DNA of 64,000 bases from an uncultured Rhodospirillales bacterium (GTDB lineage Bacteria; Pseudomonadota; Alphaproteobacteria; Reyranellales; Reyranellaceae), in NCBI GenBank assembly GCA_902825855.1, contig CADECW010000021.1:1-64000 (forward strand), read 5' to 3'. The position numbers and the translations under genes are program-made. Numbering within the stretch: position 1 is the stretch's first letter; the number at the start of each line of letters is the position of its first letter. The notes under the pieces were generated by a model. It did not search any database and had not been told where the DNA came from. It saw only the letters and a program-made list of their open reading frames with translations. Of this stretch, positions 20,116 to 32,170 are shown piece by piece.

Positions 20116-21041
20116 CCGGCCAGCATCCGGGACACCAGCTGGTCGACTGGCAAGGCGGCGAAGAGCGCGGCGAGGTAGACCAGCGAGAAACGGAACATGC
20201 GGCGGGCCGGGCCATGGCCCGTCGCATCGTCGGCCGCGCGCCACACGGTCACGGCGTGGCCGACGAAGGCGAGGCCCAGCACCACGGCGACGGCGCCGTA
20301 GAGCCAGCCGACCGCGCCCATCAGCGTCGGCACCAGCGCCACCGGCAGCAGCACCAGAGTGTAGATCAGCATCTGCCGCTTGGTCTCGCGCTGTCCCGAC
20401 ACCACCGGCAGCATGGGCACGCCGGCGCGGCGATAGTCGTCGCTGCGATAGAGCGCCAGCGCCCAGAAGTGAGGCGGCGTCCACAGGAAGATCAGGCCGA
20501 ACAGGGCGATCGAAATCGGCGAGACGTCGCCGGTGACGGCGGCCCAGCCGATCATCGGCGGGAAGGCGCCGGCGGCGCCACCGATCACGATGTTCTGCGG
20601 CGTGCGGCGCTTCAGCCACACCGTGTAGATGAAGACGTAGAACAGGATCGCGGCGGTGAGCAGCGCGGCCGCGGCGAAGTTGGTCGACACCGCCATCAGC
20701 AGGACGGAGAAGATCGACAGCAGCACACCAAGGCCCAGCGCATCGTCCGGCGCCACTCGGCCGGCGGGCAGGGGCCGGTTGGCGGTGCGCGCCATCAACC
20801 CGTCGAGATCGCGCTCGTACCACATGTTGATGCAGCCTGCGGCGCCCGAGCCGAGCGCAATCGCCAGCACGGCGAGCGCGGCGGTGAACGGATGCAGATG
20901 GCCGGGCGCGATCATCACGCCGACCAGGCCGGTGAACACGACCAGCGACATGACCCTGGGCTTCAGCAGGTCGACATAGTCGCGCACGCGCGTCGGCGGC
21001 GCCTCGTCGAATGCCCTCAGGATCTGTGTCGTATCGCTCAT
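20112..21041 (-). CDS. ctaB: Protoheme IX farnesyltransferase (haem O synthase)
   Basis: This 309-residue UbiA-type prenyltransferase adds a farnesyl tail to haem b, giving haem o, the precursor of haem a. The first Asp-rich motif NMWYERDLDGLMARTANRPLP is intact, and a second polar loop YRSDDYRRAGVPMLP follows. About eight to nine helices are predicted. It lies 46 bp after ctaD and overlaps the small membrane gene. Confidence 0.96.
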   Translation of the reverse strand: MSDTTQILRAFDEAPPTRVRDYVDLLKPRVMSLVVFTGLVGVMIAPGHLHPFTAALAVLAIALGSGAAGCINMWYERDLDGLMARTANRPLPAGRVAPDDALGLGVLLSIFSVLLMAVSTNFAAAALLTAAILFYVFIYTVWLKRRTPQNIVIGGAAGAFPPMIGWAAVTGDVSPISIALFGLIFLWTPPHFWALALYRSDDYRRAGVPMLPVVSGQRETKRQMLIYTLVLLPVALVPTLMGAVGWLYGAVAVVLGLAFVGHAVTVWRAADDATGHGPARRMFRFSLVYLAALFAALPVDQLVSRMLAG

Positions 21042-21087
21042 TGCTCAATCAAGGCGAAGGCGCCGCAGGGGCGCCTTCGCTCCTATC

Positions 21088-23603
<2,516 letters not shown>

Positions 23604-23976
23604 GCAATCGTCCCTTCAGCAGGCCGCTCGCTCTCAAGGGTTCCGGCCCGCAAAATCCCCCGCATTTCAAAGCGGTTAGTACCAGATATAGGCCTGTGAC
23701 GTAACGGGTTTTCGGCCTTGGTCGGTATGTGGCGGCCGGTCGCACTCGCGGATCAAACACGCGGGAAAGAGCCTCGCTGCGGTCTGCCTCTTGCACGGTG
23801 ACGGCGACTGACGGTGTGTCACGTTGGCATCGCACCGCGAATTCCCCTCAAGCGAACCGCTTCACTGCTTCGGTTCCTGCACTCCAAACGCCGGTTTCGC
23901 GTTGATGCTTGTCTTTCCGGGATCGGCAAGTATGGTCGCGCGCCGACCGGATCGGCATGGTGAGAGTGAGGGTCCC
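23604..23976. other. Intergenic region between divergent ctaC and the PPIase gene
   Basis: No convincing gene is seen. On the minus strand TACTAA (23676-23681) sits 17 bp from TTACGT (23699-23704), a weak sigma70-like candidate for ctaC transcription. The plus-strand reading frame entering the PPIase from 23824 has no signal-peptide logic before the ATG at 23977. Confidence 0.5.
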
Positions 23977-24525
23977 ATGATGCGTCTGGCACTGACGCCG
24001 TTATTCGTCGCCATCTCTTTAATGTTCGCAGGAGCGACCGCCGCCATGGACAAGGAAAACACGCTCTATATCGACCTGAAGGACGGCCGTGTGGTCATCG
24101 AGATGCGTCCCGACCTCGCCCCCAAGCACGTGGCTCAGATCAAGAAGCTCGCGCGCGAGGGCAAGTACGACGGCGTCGTGTTCCATCGGGTGATCGACGG
24201 CTTCATGGCCCAGACCGGCGATCCGACCGGCACCGGTTCGGGCGGCATGGGCGAGAACCTGCCAGCCGAGTTCTCCAAGGAGCCGCATGCGCGCGGCGCC
24301 GTGTCGATGGCCCGCACCAGCGATCCCAACAGCGCACGGAGCCAATTTTTCATCGTGTTCAAGGATTCGAACTTCCTCGACGGTCAGTACACCGTATGGG
24401 GCAAGGTCACGTCGGGCATGGAGTTCGTCGACAAGATCAAGAAGGGCCAGGGCCAGTCGGGCTCGGTGCCGGCGCCGCAGGACAAGATGATCAAGGTCCA
24501 GGTCGCGGCGGACGCGAAGAACTGA
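23977..24525 (+). CDS. Periplasmic cyclophilin-type peptidyl-prolyl cis-trans isomerase
   Basis: This 182-residue PPIase has a signal peptide (hydrophobic residues about 4-18, cleavage near ATAA-MD), then a bacterial cyclophilin domain. Catalytic-site residues appear in VVFHRVIDGFMAQTGDPTGTGSGG, SMARTSDPNSARSQFFIV and FLDGQYTVWGKV. It would assist proline isomerisation of periplasmic proteins. It stands alone, divergent from the oxidase operon. A hairpin (24725-24733 with 24744-24752) lies downstream in the otherwise empty interval to 24820. Confidence 0.93.
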   Translation: MMRLALTPLFVAISLMFAGATAAMDKENTLYIDLKDGRVVIEMRPDLAPKHVAQIKKLAREGKYDGVVFHRVIDGFMAQTGDPTGTGSGGMGENLPAEFSKEPHARGAVSMARTSDPNSARSQFFIVFKDSNFLDGQYTVWGKVTSGMEFVDKIKKGQGQSGSVPAPQDKMIKVQVAADAKN

Positions 24526-24820
24526 CAACCGGTCTCGTCTGCCGACGTTTGGCGCCGGGCGAGGCATTCAGACAGTTACGCTAGTTGCGCTACCGCTTTT
24601 CGCTGTCGGCGAGAGCCGGATCGACCAGCCAGTGCGCGGTCGTCCGGCCGGGCCCTCCCGCGAACACGATCGACGCGCGATGTCGGTCGCACGCCTTCTG
24701 GTTTCGGATCAACGATGCATAGAGCGGCAGCACCGGACGCGATGCTGCCGCCCGACACTATAACTCACGTCGACAGATGTCAAGAACTGTGGTTACTTGA
24801 GCCACTTCGATACTCAACTC

Positions 24821-25198
24821 CTATTCCTTCGTCACCGTGTGGAAGGTCTTGGAGATGATCTGCCAACGACCGTCCACCTTCAGCAGCGTCAGATAGTCGG
24901 TGAAGTAGCGCGGCGGTAACTGGCATTCGACCTTGGCGATCGCCGTGGTCGGCCCGGAGAAGTCGATCGATACGATGCGGTCGACGCGCGCGCTGCCCTT
25001 GGCCTTCCCGGACGGCCGCCCTTCCACCATCTTGAACCAGTCGCCACGCGGCCAGTCGGTGGCCTTGCCGTCGCCGCCCGCGGCGTAAAGATGCGAAGCG
25101 GGATGGAATGCATCGCCCAGCTTTTTGGTGTCGCCCTCGTAGAGACCGTCGAAATAGACCTGCAGCATCTTCTCGACCGCCGAGACTTCCGAACTCAT
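24821..25198 (-). CDS. NTF2-like/SnoaL-type small protein
   Basis: This 125-residue protein has a cone-shaped NTF2-like fold signature: an N-terminal helix VEKMLQVYFDGLYEGD, then FHPASHLY, and C-terminal strands YFTDYLTLLKVDGRWQIISKTFHT. Such proteins bind or act on small hydrophobic molecules, and many (Cif-like, lumazine-binding) are of unknown substrate. It is the second gene after the MDR-family reductase (15-bp gap), so the two may act on a common metabolite. Confidence 0.8.
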   Translation of the reverse strand: MSSEVSAVEKMLQVYFDGLYEGDTKKLGDAFHPASHLYAAGGDGKATDWPRGDWFKMVEGRPSGKAKGSARVDRIVSIDFSGPTTAIAKVECQLPPRYFTDYLTLLKVDGRWQIISKTFHTVTKE

Positions 25199-25213
25199 TG
25201 CTGTCCTCCGTGT

Positions 25214-26203
25214 TCAGATTGCCCCGTTGGGGCTGACCAGGATCTTGCCGTTGCGTCCGCCCTTGTCGGCGTGCGCCAGCGCGTCCCTGATATTCTCGAT
25301 CGGGTAGACCGTGTCCACCGGCGCGGAAAGCTTGCCGGCCATGACCTGTCCGCCGAGGTCGGCGTAGATCGCACGAATCTCCGCGGGACTGCGCCGCGCC
25401 AGGAAGCGGCCCAGCATGAAGCCGGTGAGTCGTACGCCGCGATAGATGAAGTTGTTGCGCGTGACCTTCGGGTCCTCGCCGCTCATCGAGCCGTAGTGGA
25501 CGAGGGTACCGTCGGTCGCGAGGCAGTCGGCCAGCCGGCCCGTGGCTGCGCCGCCGATCGCCTCGATGCCCAGCATGATCCTGGCGTCGCCCGTGGCCTC
25601 GGTGACTTGGCGCGCCAGGTCGTTGCCGTCGGCGACCACGCTGTCGGCGCCGAGCGCCTGCAGTTCGCCGGCAAGATCGGCGCGGCGCACGACATTGACC
25701 GTGCGCAGGCCGCGCTGCCTGGCCAGTACGATCAGCAGCCTGCCCACGGCGGAGTTCGCGACATTCTGGATGACCCAGTCGCCGGGCTTCAGGTCGACGA
25801 AGTCCGAAAGCATCAACTGTGCGGTCGGCGGGTTGATGCGCACCATCGCAGCCTGCCTGAGGTCGATGCCGGCCGGCAGCGCGATCGCATCGTCGCCCTT
25901 TACCTTGCGTCGCTGCGTCCAGTTCTCGCGCTGCAGATTGATGACAAGGTCACCCTTCTTGACGTGCTTGACCGCCGAGCCGACGGCCGTGACGCGGCCG
26001 ACGCATTCGGCGCCCGGCGTAGCCGGCAGTGGCGGCTTCAGCCGATAGCTGCCGCGGCAGAACCACATGTCGGCGGGATTGATGGGGAACGCCAGCACGT
26101 CGAACACGACTTCGTCGGCGGCCGGCTCGCCGACATCGGCCACGTCAGCGCAGCGCGCGACATCCCATGGCGTTCCATAGCGGTCGATCTGGACCTGCTT
26201 CAC
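25214..26203 (-). CDS. MDR-family NADPH-dependent oxidoreductase, 2-enoyl thioester reductase-like
   Basis: This 329-residue medium-chain dehydrogenase/reductase resembles MECR/ETR1 enoyl reductases: PINPADMWFCRGSY near the N-terminus, PGAECVGRVTAVGS, a nucleotide-binding stretch VIQNVANSAVGRLLIVLARQRG, and a C-terminal helix after YPIENIRDALAHA. No structural-zinc Cys cluster is seen. I start it at GTG 26203 because GGAGGAGCAGC precedes it; a GTG nine codons upstream (26230) is less well supported. It precedes the NTF2-like gene. Confidence 0.85.
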   Translation of the reverse strand: MKQVQIDRYGTPWDVARCADVADVGEPAADEVVFDVLAFPINPADMWFCRGSYRLKPPLPATPGAECVGRVTAVGSAVKHVKKGDLVINLQRENWTQRRKVKGDDAIALPAGIDLRQAAMVRINPPTAQLMLSDFVDLKPGDWVIQNVANSAVGRLLIVLARQRGLRTVNVVRRADLAGELQALGADSVVADGNDLARQVTEATGDARIMLGIEAIGGAATGRLADCLATDGTLVHYGSMSGEDPKVTRNNFIYRGVRLTGFMLGRFLARRSPAEIRAIYADLGGQVMAGKLSAPVDTVYPIENIRDALAHADKGGRNGKILVSPNGAI

Positions 26204-26284
26204 GCTGCTCCTCCCGAACTTCACGAGCACTTTGTTGGCCCGTCGATTGCTTATATGGTGATTCGGCAGGGGGTGGAACGCCGG

Positions 26285-27721
26285 ATGACGGCCAAGGTAT
26301 TCGATGAGATGAACTCAGGCGCGGCGGACGCCGTCCGCGCGCCCTATCGCGCCGTCGCCAACTGGCTGGCGCAGACCTCACCAGAGAAGGTCGCGGCGAC
26401 GCGGCACGAGGTCGACGTCTTCTATCGTCGGCACGGCATCACCTTCGGCGCCTACGGCGCCGTCGACGGCGCGGAGACGACGATCCCCTTCGACATCATC
26501 CCGCGCGTCATCGCCTGGGACGAATGGGAATACCTGCACAAGGGCCTGGTGCAGCGCGTGCGCGCACTCAACGCCTTCCTGTCCGACGCCTACGGCGCCC
26601 GCGAGATCTGCCGCGCCGGCGTCATGCCCGAGCAGCAGGTGCTGATGAACGCCGAGTTCGTCGCCATGGCGCAGGGCCTGCAACTTCCGGGCGGCGTGCA
26701 CGCCCATATCGCCGGCATCGACCTGGTGCGCGTCGGCGAGAAGGACTTCTACGTCCTCGAGGACAATGTGCGCACGCCCTCGGGCGTATCCTACGTACTG
26801 GAAAATCGCGAAGTCATGATGCGGCTGGCGCCCGAGCTGTTCTCGGCCATGCGCGTGCTGCCGGTCGCCGACTATACCGAGGAGCTGCTGGCAACCCTGC
26901 GCTCGGTGTCGTTCAGCGACGATGCCGAGCCCAACGTCGTGCTGCTGACACCAGGCCACTACAACAGCGCCTACTTCGAGCACGCCTTCCTGGCCGACGA
27001 GATGGGCATCGAGCTGGTCAAGGGCTCCGACCTGTTCGTCGACGAGGGTCGCGTCTACATGCGCACGCCGCGCGGACCGCAGCGCGTCGACGTGATCTAT
27101 CGGCGCGTCGACGACGCCTTCCTCGATCCGCTGGCGATGCGGCCGGACTCCTTCCTCGGCGTCGCCGGGCTGCTGGGCGCGCTGCGCGCCGGCCGCGTCA
27201 ATATCGTCAATGCGCTCGGCAACGGCGTGGCCGACGACAAGTCGACCTACACCTACGTGCCCGAGATGGTGCGCTTCTATCTCGGCGAGGAGCCGATCCT
27301 GAACAACGTGCCGACCTGGCGTTGCGATCGCGCCGACGACTTCAAGTACGTGCTCGAGCGCCTGTCCGAACTGGTGGTCAAGGAAATCCACGGCTCGGGC
27401 GGCAAGGGCATGCTGGTCGGCCCGACGTCGAACAAGGCCGAGATCGAGGAATTCACCGCCCTGCTCAAGGCGCGGCCCGACAATTACATCGCCCAGCCGA
27501 CATTGGCGCTCTCGACCTGCCCGACCTTCGTCGGCCAGGGCGTGGCGCCGCGCCACGTCGATCTTCGCCCCTTCGTGCTGTCGGGCCGCAAGACCACCAT
27601 CATTCCCGGCGGACTGACTCGCGTGGCGCTGAAGGAGGGTTCGCTGGTCGTCAATTCGAGCCAGGGCGGCGGCACCAAGGACACCTGGGTCCTGGCGCCC
27701 GGCGCGGCAGCGGGTCGTTGA
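26285..27721 (+). CDS. Circularly permuted ATP-grasp protein (DUF404/DUF407 family)
   Basis: This 478-residue protein matches the circularly permuted ATP-grasp family: IPFDIIPRVIAWDEWEYLHKGLVQRVRALNAF, FYVLEDNVRTPSGVSYVLENR, VDVIYRRVDDAFLDP, ALGNGVADDKSTYTYVPEMV and VVKEIHGSGGKGMLVGP. ATP-grasp enzymes form amide or peptide bonds through acyl phosphates. By comparative genomics the ATP-grasp/alpha-E/transglutaminase trio has been predicted to make or attach peptide-like products. ATG 26285 follows a GGGGGTGG stretch; ATG 26255 is an alternative. It is first of three genes. Confidence 0.9.
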   Translation: MTAKVFDEMNSGAADAVRAPYRAVANWLAQTSPEKVAATRHEVDVFYRRHGITFGAYGAVDGAETTIPFDIIPRVIAWDEWEYLHKGLVQRVRALNAFLSDAYGAREICRAGVMPEQQVLMNAEFVAMAQGLQLPGGVHAHIAGIDLVRVGEKDFYVLEDNVRTPSGVSYVLENREVMMRLAPELFSAMRVLPVADYTEELLATLRSVSFSDDAEPNVVLLTPGHYNSAYFEHAFLADEMGIELVKGSDLFVDEGRVYMRTPRGPQRVDVIYRRVDDAFLDPLAMRPDSFLGVAGLLGALRAGRVNIVNALGNGVADDKSTYTYVPEMVRFYLGEEPILNNVPTWRCDRADDFKYVLERLSELVVKEIHGSGGKGMLVGPTSNKAEIEEFTALLKARPDNYIAQPTLALSTCPTFVGQGVAPRHVDLRPFVLSGRKTTIIPGGLTRVALKEGSLVVNSSQGGGTKDTWVLAPGAAAGR

Positions 27722-27772
27722 GATGACTTCATGCTGTTTCGCAGCGGAAAAAGCTGAGCGCGCGAGCGGCGC

Positions 27773-28708
27773 ATGCTGAGCAGCACCGCCAAGAACATCT
27801 ACTGGATGGGCCGCTACCTGCAGCGCGCCAAGTCGACGGCGCGGCTCATCGAGGCGACGCAGCGCATGGCCCTGCAGTCGCGCGGCGAGGAAGCCGCCGG
27901 TGTGGCGCTGATCTTCGGCATGGAGGACGAGTTCCGCCAGCGCCAGCAGCAGTCGAGCGGCCGGCTGCCGAACCTCATCGACTTCCTCGTGATCGACGAG
28001 AAGAACCCCTCCTCCCTGGTCAGCTCGATCGGCGCGGCGCGGCGCAACGCCCGCGAGGAGCGCAACAACATCACGGTCGACGTCTGGGAGAGCCTGAACG
28101 GCCTGTGGCTCGAGCTGAGCGAGCGCCTGCGCGGCAATCGCGCGCTGCTCGACCGCGGCGCATTGATCGAATCGGTGAAGAAGCAGGCCGTCATGATCTT
28201 CGGCGCCGCGCAGGTAACGCTGTTGCGCGACGAAGCCTACAACTTCCTGCAGCTCGGTGCCTTCCTCGAGCGCGCCGACAACACCGCGCGCATCCTCGAC
28301 GTGAAGTTCCACGTGCTGCGGCCGGACGGCAGCCCGCACGCGCAGGATCTCGACTATTTCGCCTGGTCCGAGGTGCTGGCCTGCATCGGTGCGGTGCGCA
28401 CCTATCGGCGCATCTATCGCAGTGCGCTCGATCCCGTGAAGGTCGCCGAGCTGATGATGCTGCGTCGCGATGTGCCGCGCTCGGTCCATCATTGCCTGTG
28501 GATGGTCGACCTCAGCATGCGCGAGCTCGCCGAGGCCTATGGCACGCATGGCGAGGCCGATCGACTGGCAGGCGAGCTGCATGCGCGCCTGCGCTACGCC
28601 CGCATCGATCAGGTGTTCGACACCGGCCTCAAGAAATTCCTCGGCGGCGTGCGCGGTGACATCGCCACCCTGTCCGATCAGATCGGCCGCCAGTTCCTGC
28701 TCGACTGA
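27773..28708 (+). CDS. Alpha-E domain protein (DUF403)
   Basis: This 311-residue all-helical protein starts with the family signature MLSSTAKNIYWMGRYLQRAKSTARLIEATQ (only key residues noted: N-Y-W-M-G-R-Y-x-E/Q-R-A). It contains FLQLGAFLERADNTARILDVKFH and the C-terminal helical repeats. Alpha-E proteins almost always accompany circularly permuted ATP-grasp proteins and may act as a scaffold; no catalytic role is proven. The gene follows the ATP-grasp gene by 51 bp and precedes the transglutaminase-like gene by 7 bp. Confidence 0.9.
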   Translation: MLSSTAKNIYWMGRYLQRAKSTARLIEATQRMALQSRGEEAAGVALIFGMEDEFRQRQQQSSGRLPNLIDFLVIDEKNPSSLVSSIGAARRNAREERNNITVDVWESLNGLWLELSERLRGNRALLDRGALIESVKKQAVMIFGAAQVTLLRDEAYNFLQLGAFLERADNTARILDVKFHVLRPDGSPHAQDLDYFAWSEVLACIGAVRTYRRIYRSALDPVKVAELMMLRRDVPRSVHHCLWMVDLSMRELAEAYGTHGEADRLAGELHARLRYARIDQVFDTGLKKFLGGVRGDIATLSDQIGRQFLLD

Positions 28709-30871
<2,163 letters not shown>

Positions 30872-30873
30872 GG

Positions 30874-31239
30874 TCAATTTTCCTCAAGCTGATTCGCCGG
30901 ATAGAAGTCGGCGACAAACAACAGAGCGTCCTTTTCTGCTCGGTTCAGCTTGTCGAAGCGCAGTCTCATCTTGCGTTCGAGTCCGAGTAACACGCTATGG
31001 ATGTCGACTGGCAGCGGTGCGATAGAATCGATGGTACATCGGACGCTGGGGTCGTCCGACAAAGTGTGTCCTAGTGAGTCGAATGTGACATGATCTTGCG
31101 TCGTGATCCGGCGCGCTTCGATCCTGTCATTACCTACCGCTTCGACAAGACAGATGAGACTCACCTCTTGATTTGGGCAGGTCGCGTGGAAGATATCCCC
31201 CGGGAGAAGACGACTGAGCTTTTCTCTCCGATCCACCAC
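30874..31239 (-). CDS. Hypothetical protein of 121 residues
   Basis: I do not recognise a family. The protein begins with MVDRREKLSRLLPGDIFHATC, has mixed beta-type segments (VSLICLVEAV, RIEARRITTQDHVTF) and ends in an amphipathic helix KMRLRFDKLNRAEKDALLFVADFY. The composition is that of a real soluble protein rather than a shadow. It is probably third in a minus-strand cassette with the two small genes at 31249-31810, 9 bp after the second. The region is visibly lower in GC and less codon-biased than the flanks, hinting at acquisition. Confidence 0.6.
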   Translation of the reverse strand: MVDRREKLSRLLPGDIFHATCPNQEVSLICLVEAVGNDRIEARRITTQDHVTFDSLGHTLSDDPSVRCTIDSIAPLPVDIHSVLLGLERKMRLRFDKLNRAEKDALLFVADFYPANQLEEN

Positions 31240-31248
31240 GCGCTCCCC

Positions 31249-31593
31249 CTACTTTCGCTGCAAACTGAAGGGCCTAAGAATCCCAGGTATCTCGGAGCTT
31301 GGTTCGTTCTCGATACCGAGCCTCTTCACGGCGCACTTATGGCACAAAATGTCGCCTTCAACCCGGTAAGCACCTGTCATTCCAGACGGTCGGCCACCCT
31401 TACAGCTCGTGCACATCAGATCGCCCGCAGCAACTGGCTCCACATCCTGTATTGACTGGGGTGCTTCGCCGCTCGCCATAGCGGCGCGTCCGCCGCCAAG
31501 AAATGCCAAGTTGTTTGCTGGGTCTGGATTAATCGCGTCGCGTGGGCGCTTCGCATCGCGTTCAAGGAAGCGCCCAGCGGCAGATCTATTCAT
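31249..31593 (-). CDS. Hypothetical small protein with two CxxC motifs
   Basis: This 114-residue protein is predicted. The N-terminal half is low-complexity; the C-terminal half has LMCTSCKGG and ILCHKCAVKRLG, spaced about 22 residues apart as in a zinc ribbon. The start is the ATG ending at 31593, which overlaps the stop of the upstream frame within ATGAATAG, suggesting translational coupling. The family is not recognised. Zinc binding is inferred from the cysteine spacing only. Confidence 0.5.
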   Translation of the reverse strand: MNRSAAGRFLERDAKRPRDAINPDPANNLAFLGGGRAAMASGEAPQSIQDVEPVAAGDLMCTSCKGGRPSGMTGAYRVEGDILCHKCAVKRLGIENEPSSEIPGILRPFSLQRK

Positions 31594-31810
31594 CGCGAGT
31601 AGATCGATCGGGGTCGAGTTCCGGATTGTTGGGAACGACTCGTGGCACAACGTCCCGGGTGAGAACGCTAACGGTGTCCGGCGACTCCGCCATCGGCGGC
31701 AGGATCTCGAAGCAGGTTCTACCTTCTGCCCGATCCCAACCCAGATCGAGCCGTCCATCTCCTCGACCAGGCGTCAGCAACTGCGCAAGCCAATACACTG
31801 CCTTTGCCAC
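31586..31810 (-). CDS. Possible small hypothetical protein (74 residues)
   Basis: A GTG-started frame encodes 74 residues (MAKAVYWLAQLLTPG start) and ends by overlapping the start of the CxxC protein by 8 bp. It is supported only by that overlap and by plausible composition. No Shine-Dalgarno sequence, domain or homologue is evident, and the true start may differ. Confidence 0.3.
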   Translation of the reverse strand: MAKAVYWLAQLLTPGRGDGRLDLGWDRAEGRTCFEILPPMAESPDTVSVLTRDVVPRVVPNNPELDPDRSTRDE

Positions 31811-32170
31811 GGTACAGAGCGTGCTACTGCCAAGGAAACGGGGAACAACAAACTGTGGTGCACCGCAGCGAGCGTGTCACCTTCTTATGGTTCCGACGGA
31901 CGCACGGGCGTATCGGTGAAAGGACTTGGCGGTGCACCCGCCTCAGCAGTTCATATCCTCGAAAGCGATGGCCTGCCGCAGCGCACCAACCTTCGCTTGT
32001 CCGGCTTTGAAAACCACTAACACACCTCCTTCTCCACATCGATCGATTGACTCCCCCAAGCCGGAGTGAAACGATTTCAAGGACAAGGCTTCGCTCCGGA
32101 CGTGTTCGGCAGCGACCCACCTCCGGAGCTTGATTGGCGCAGACGAACGCGCAAGCAGGAGGACATTGTC
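31811..32170. other. Intergenic region upstream of the EF-G-like gene
   Basis: No credible gene is seen. The stretch separates the divergent small-gene cassette from the EF-G-like gene. A TTGACT at 32047-32052 could be a -35 element, but the -10 partner at 17 bp (AACGAT) is poor. Confidence 0.4.
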
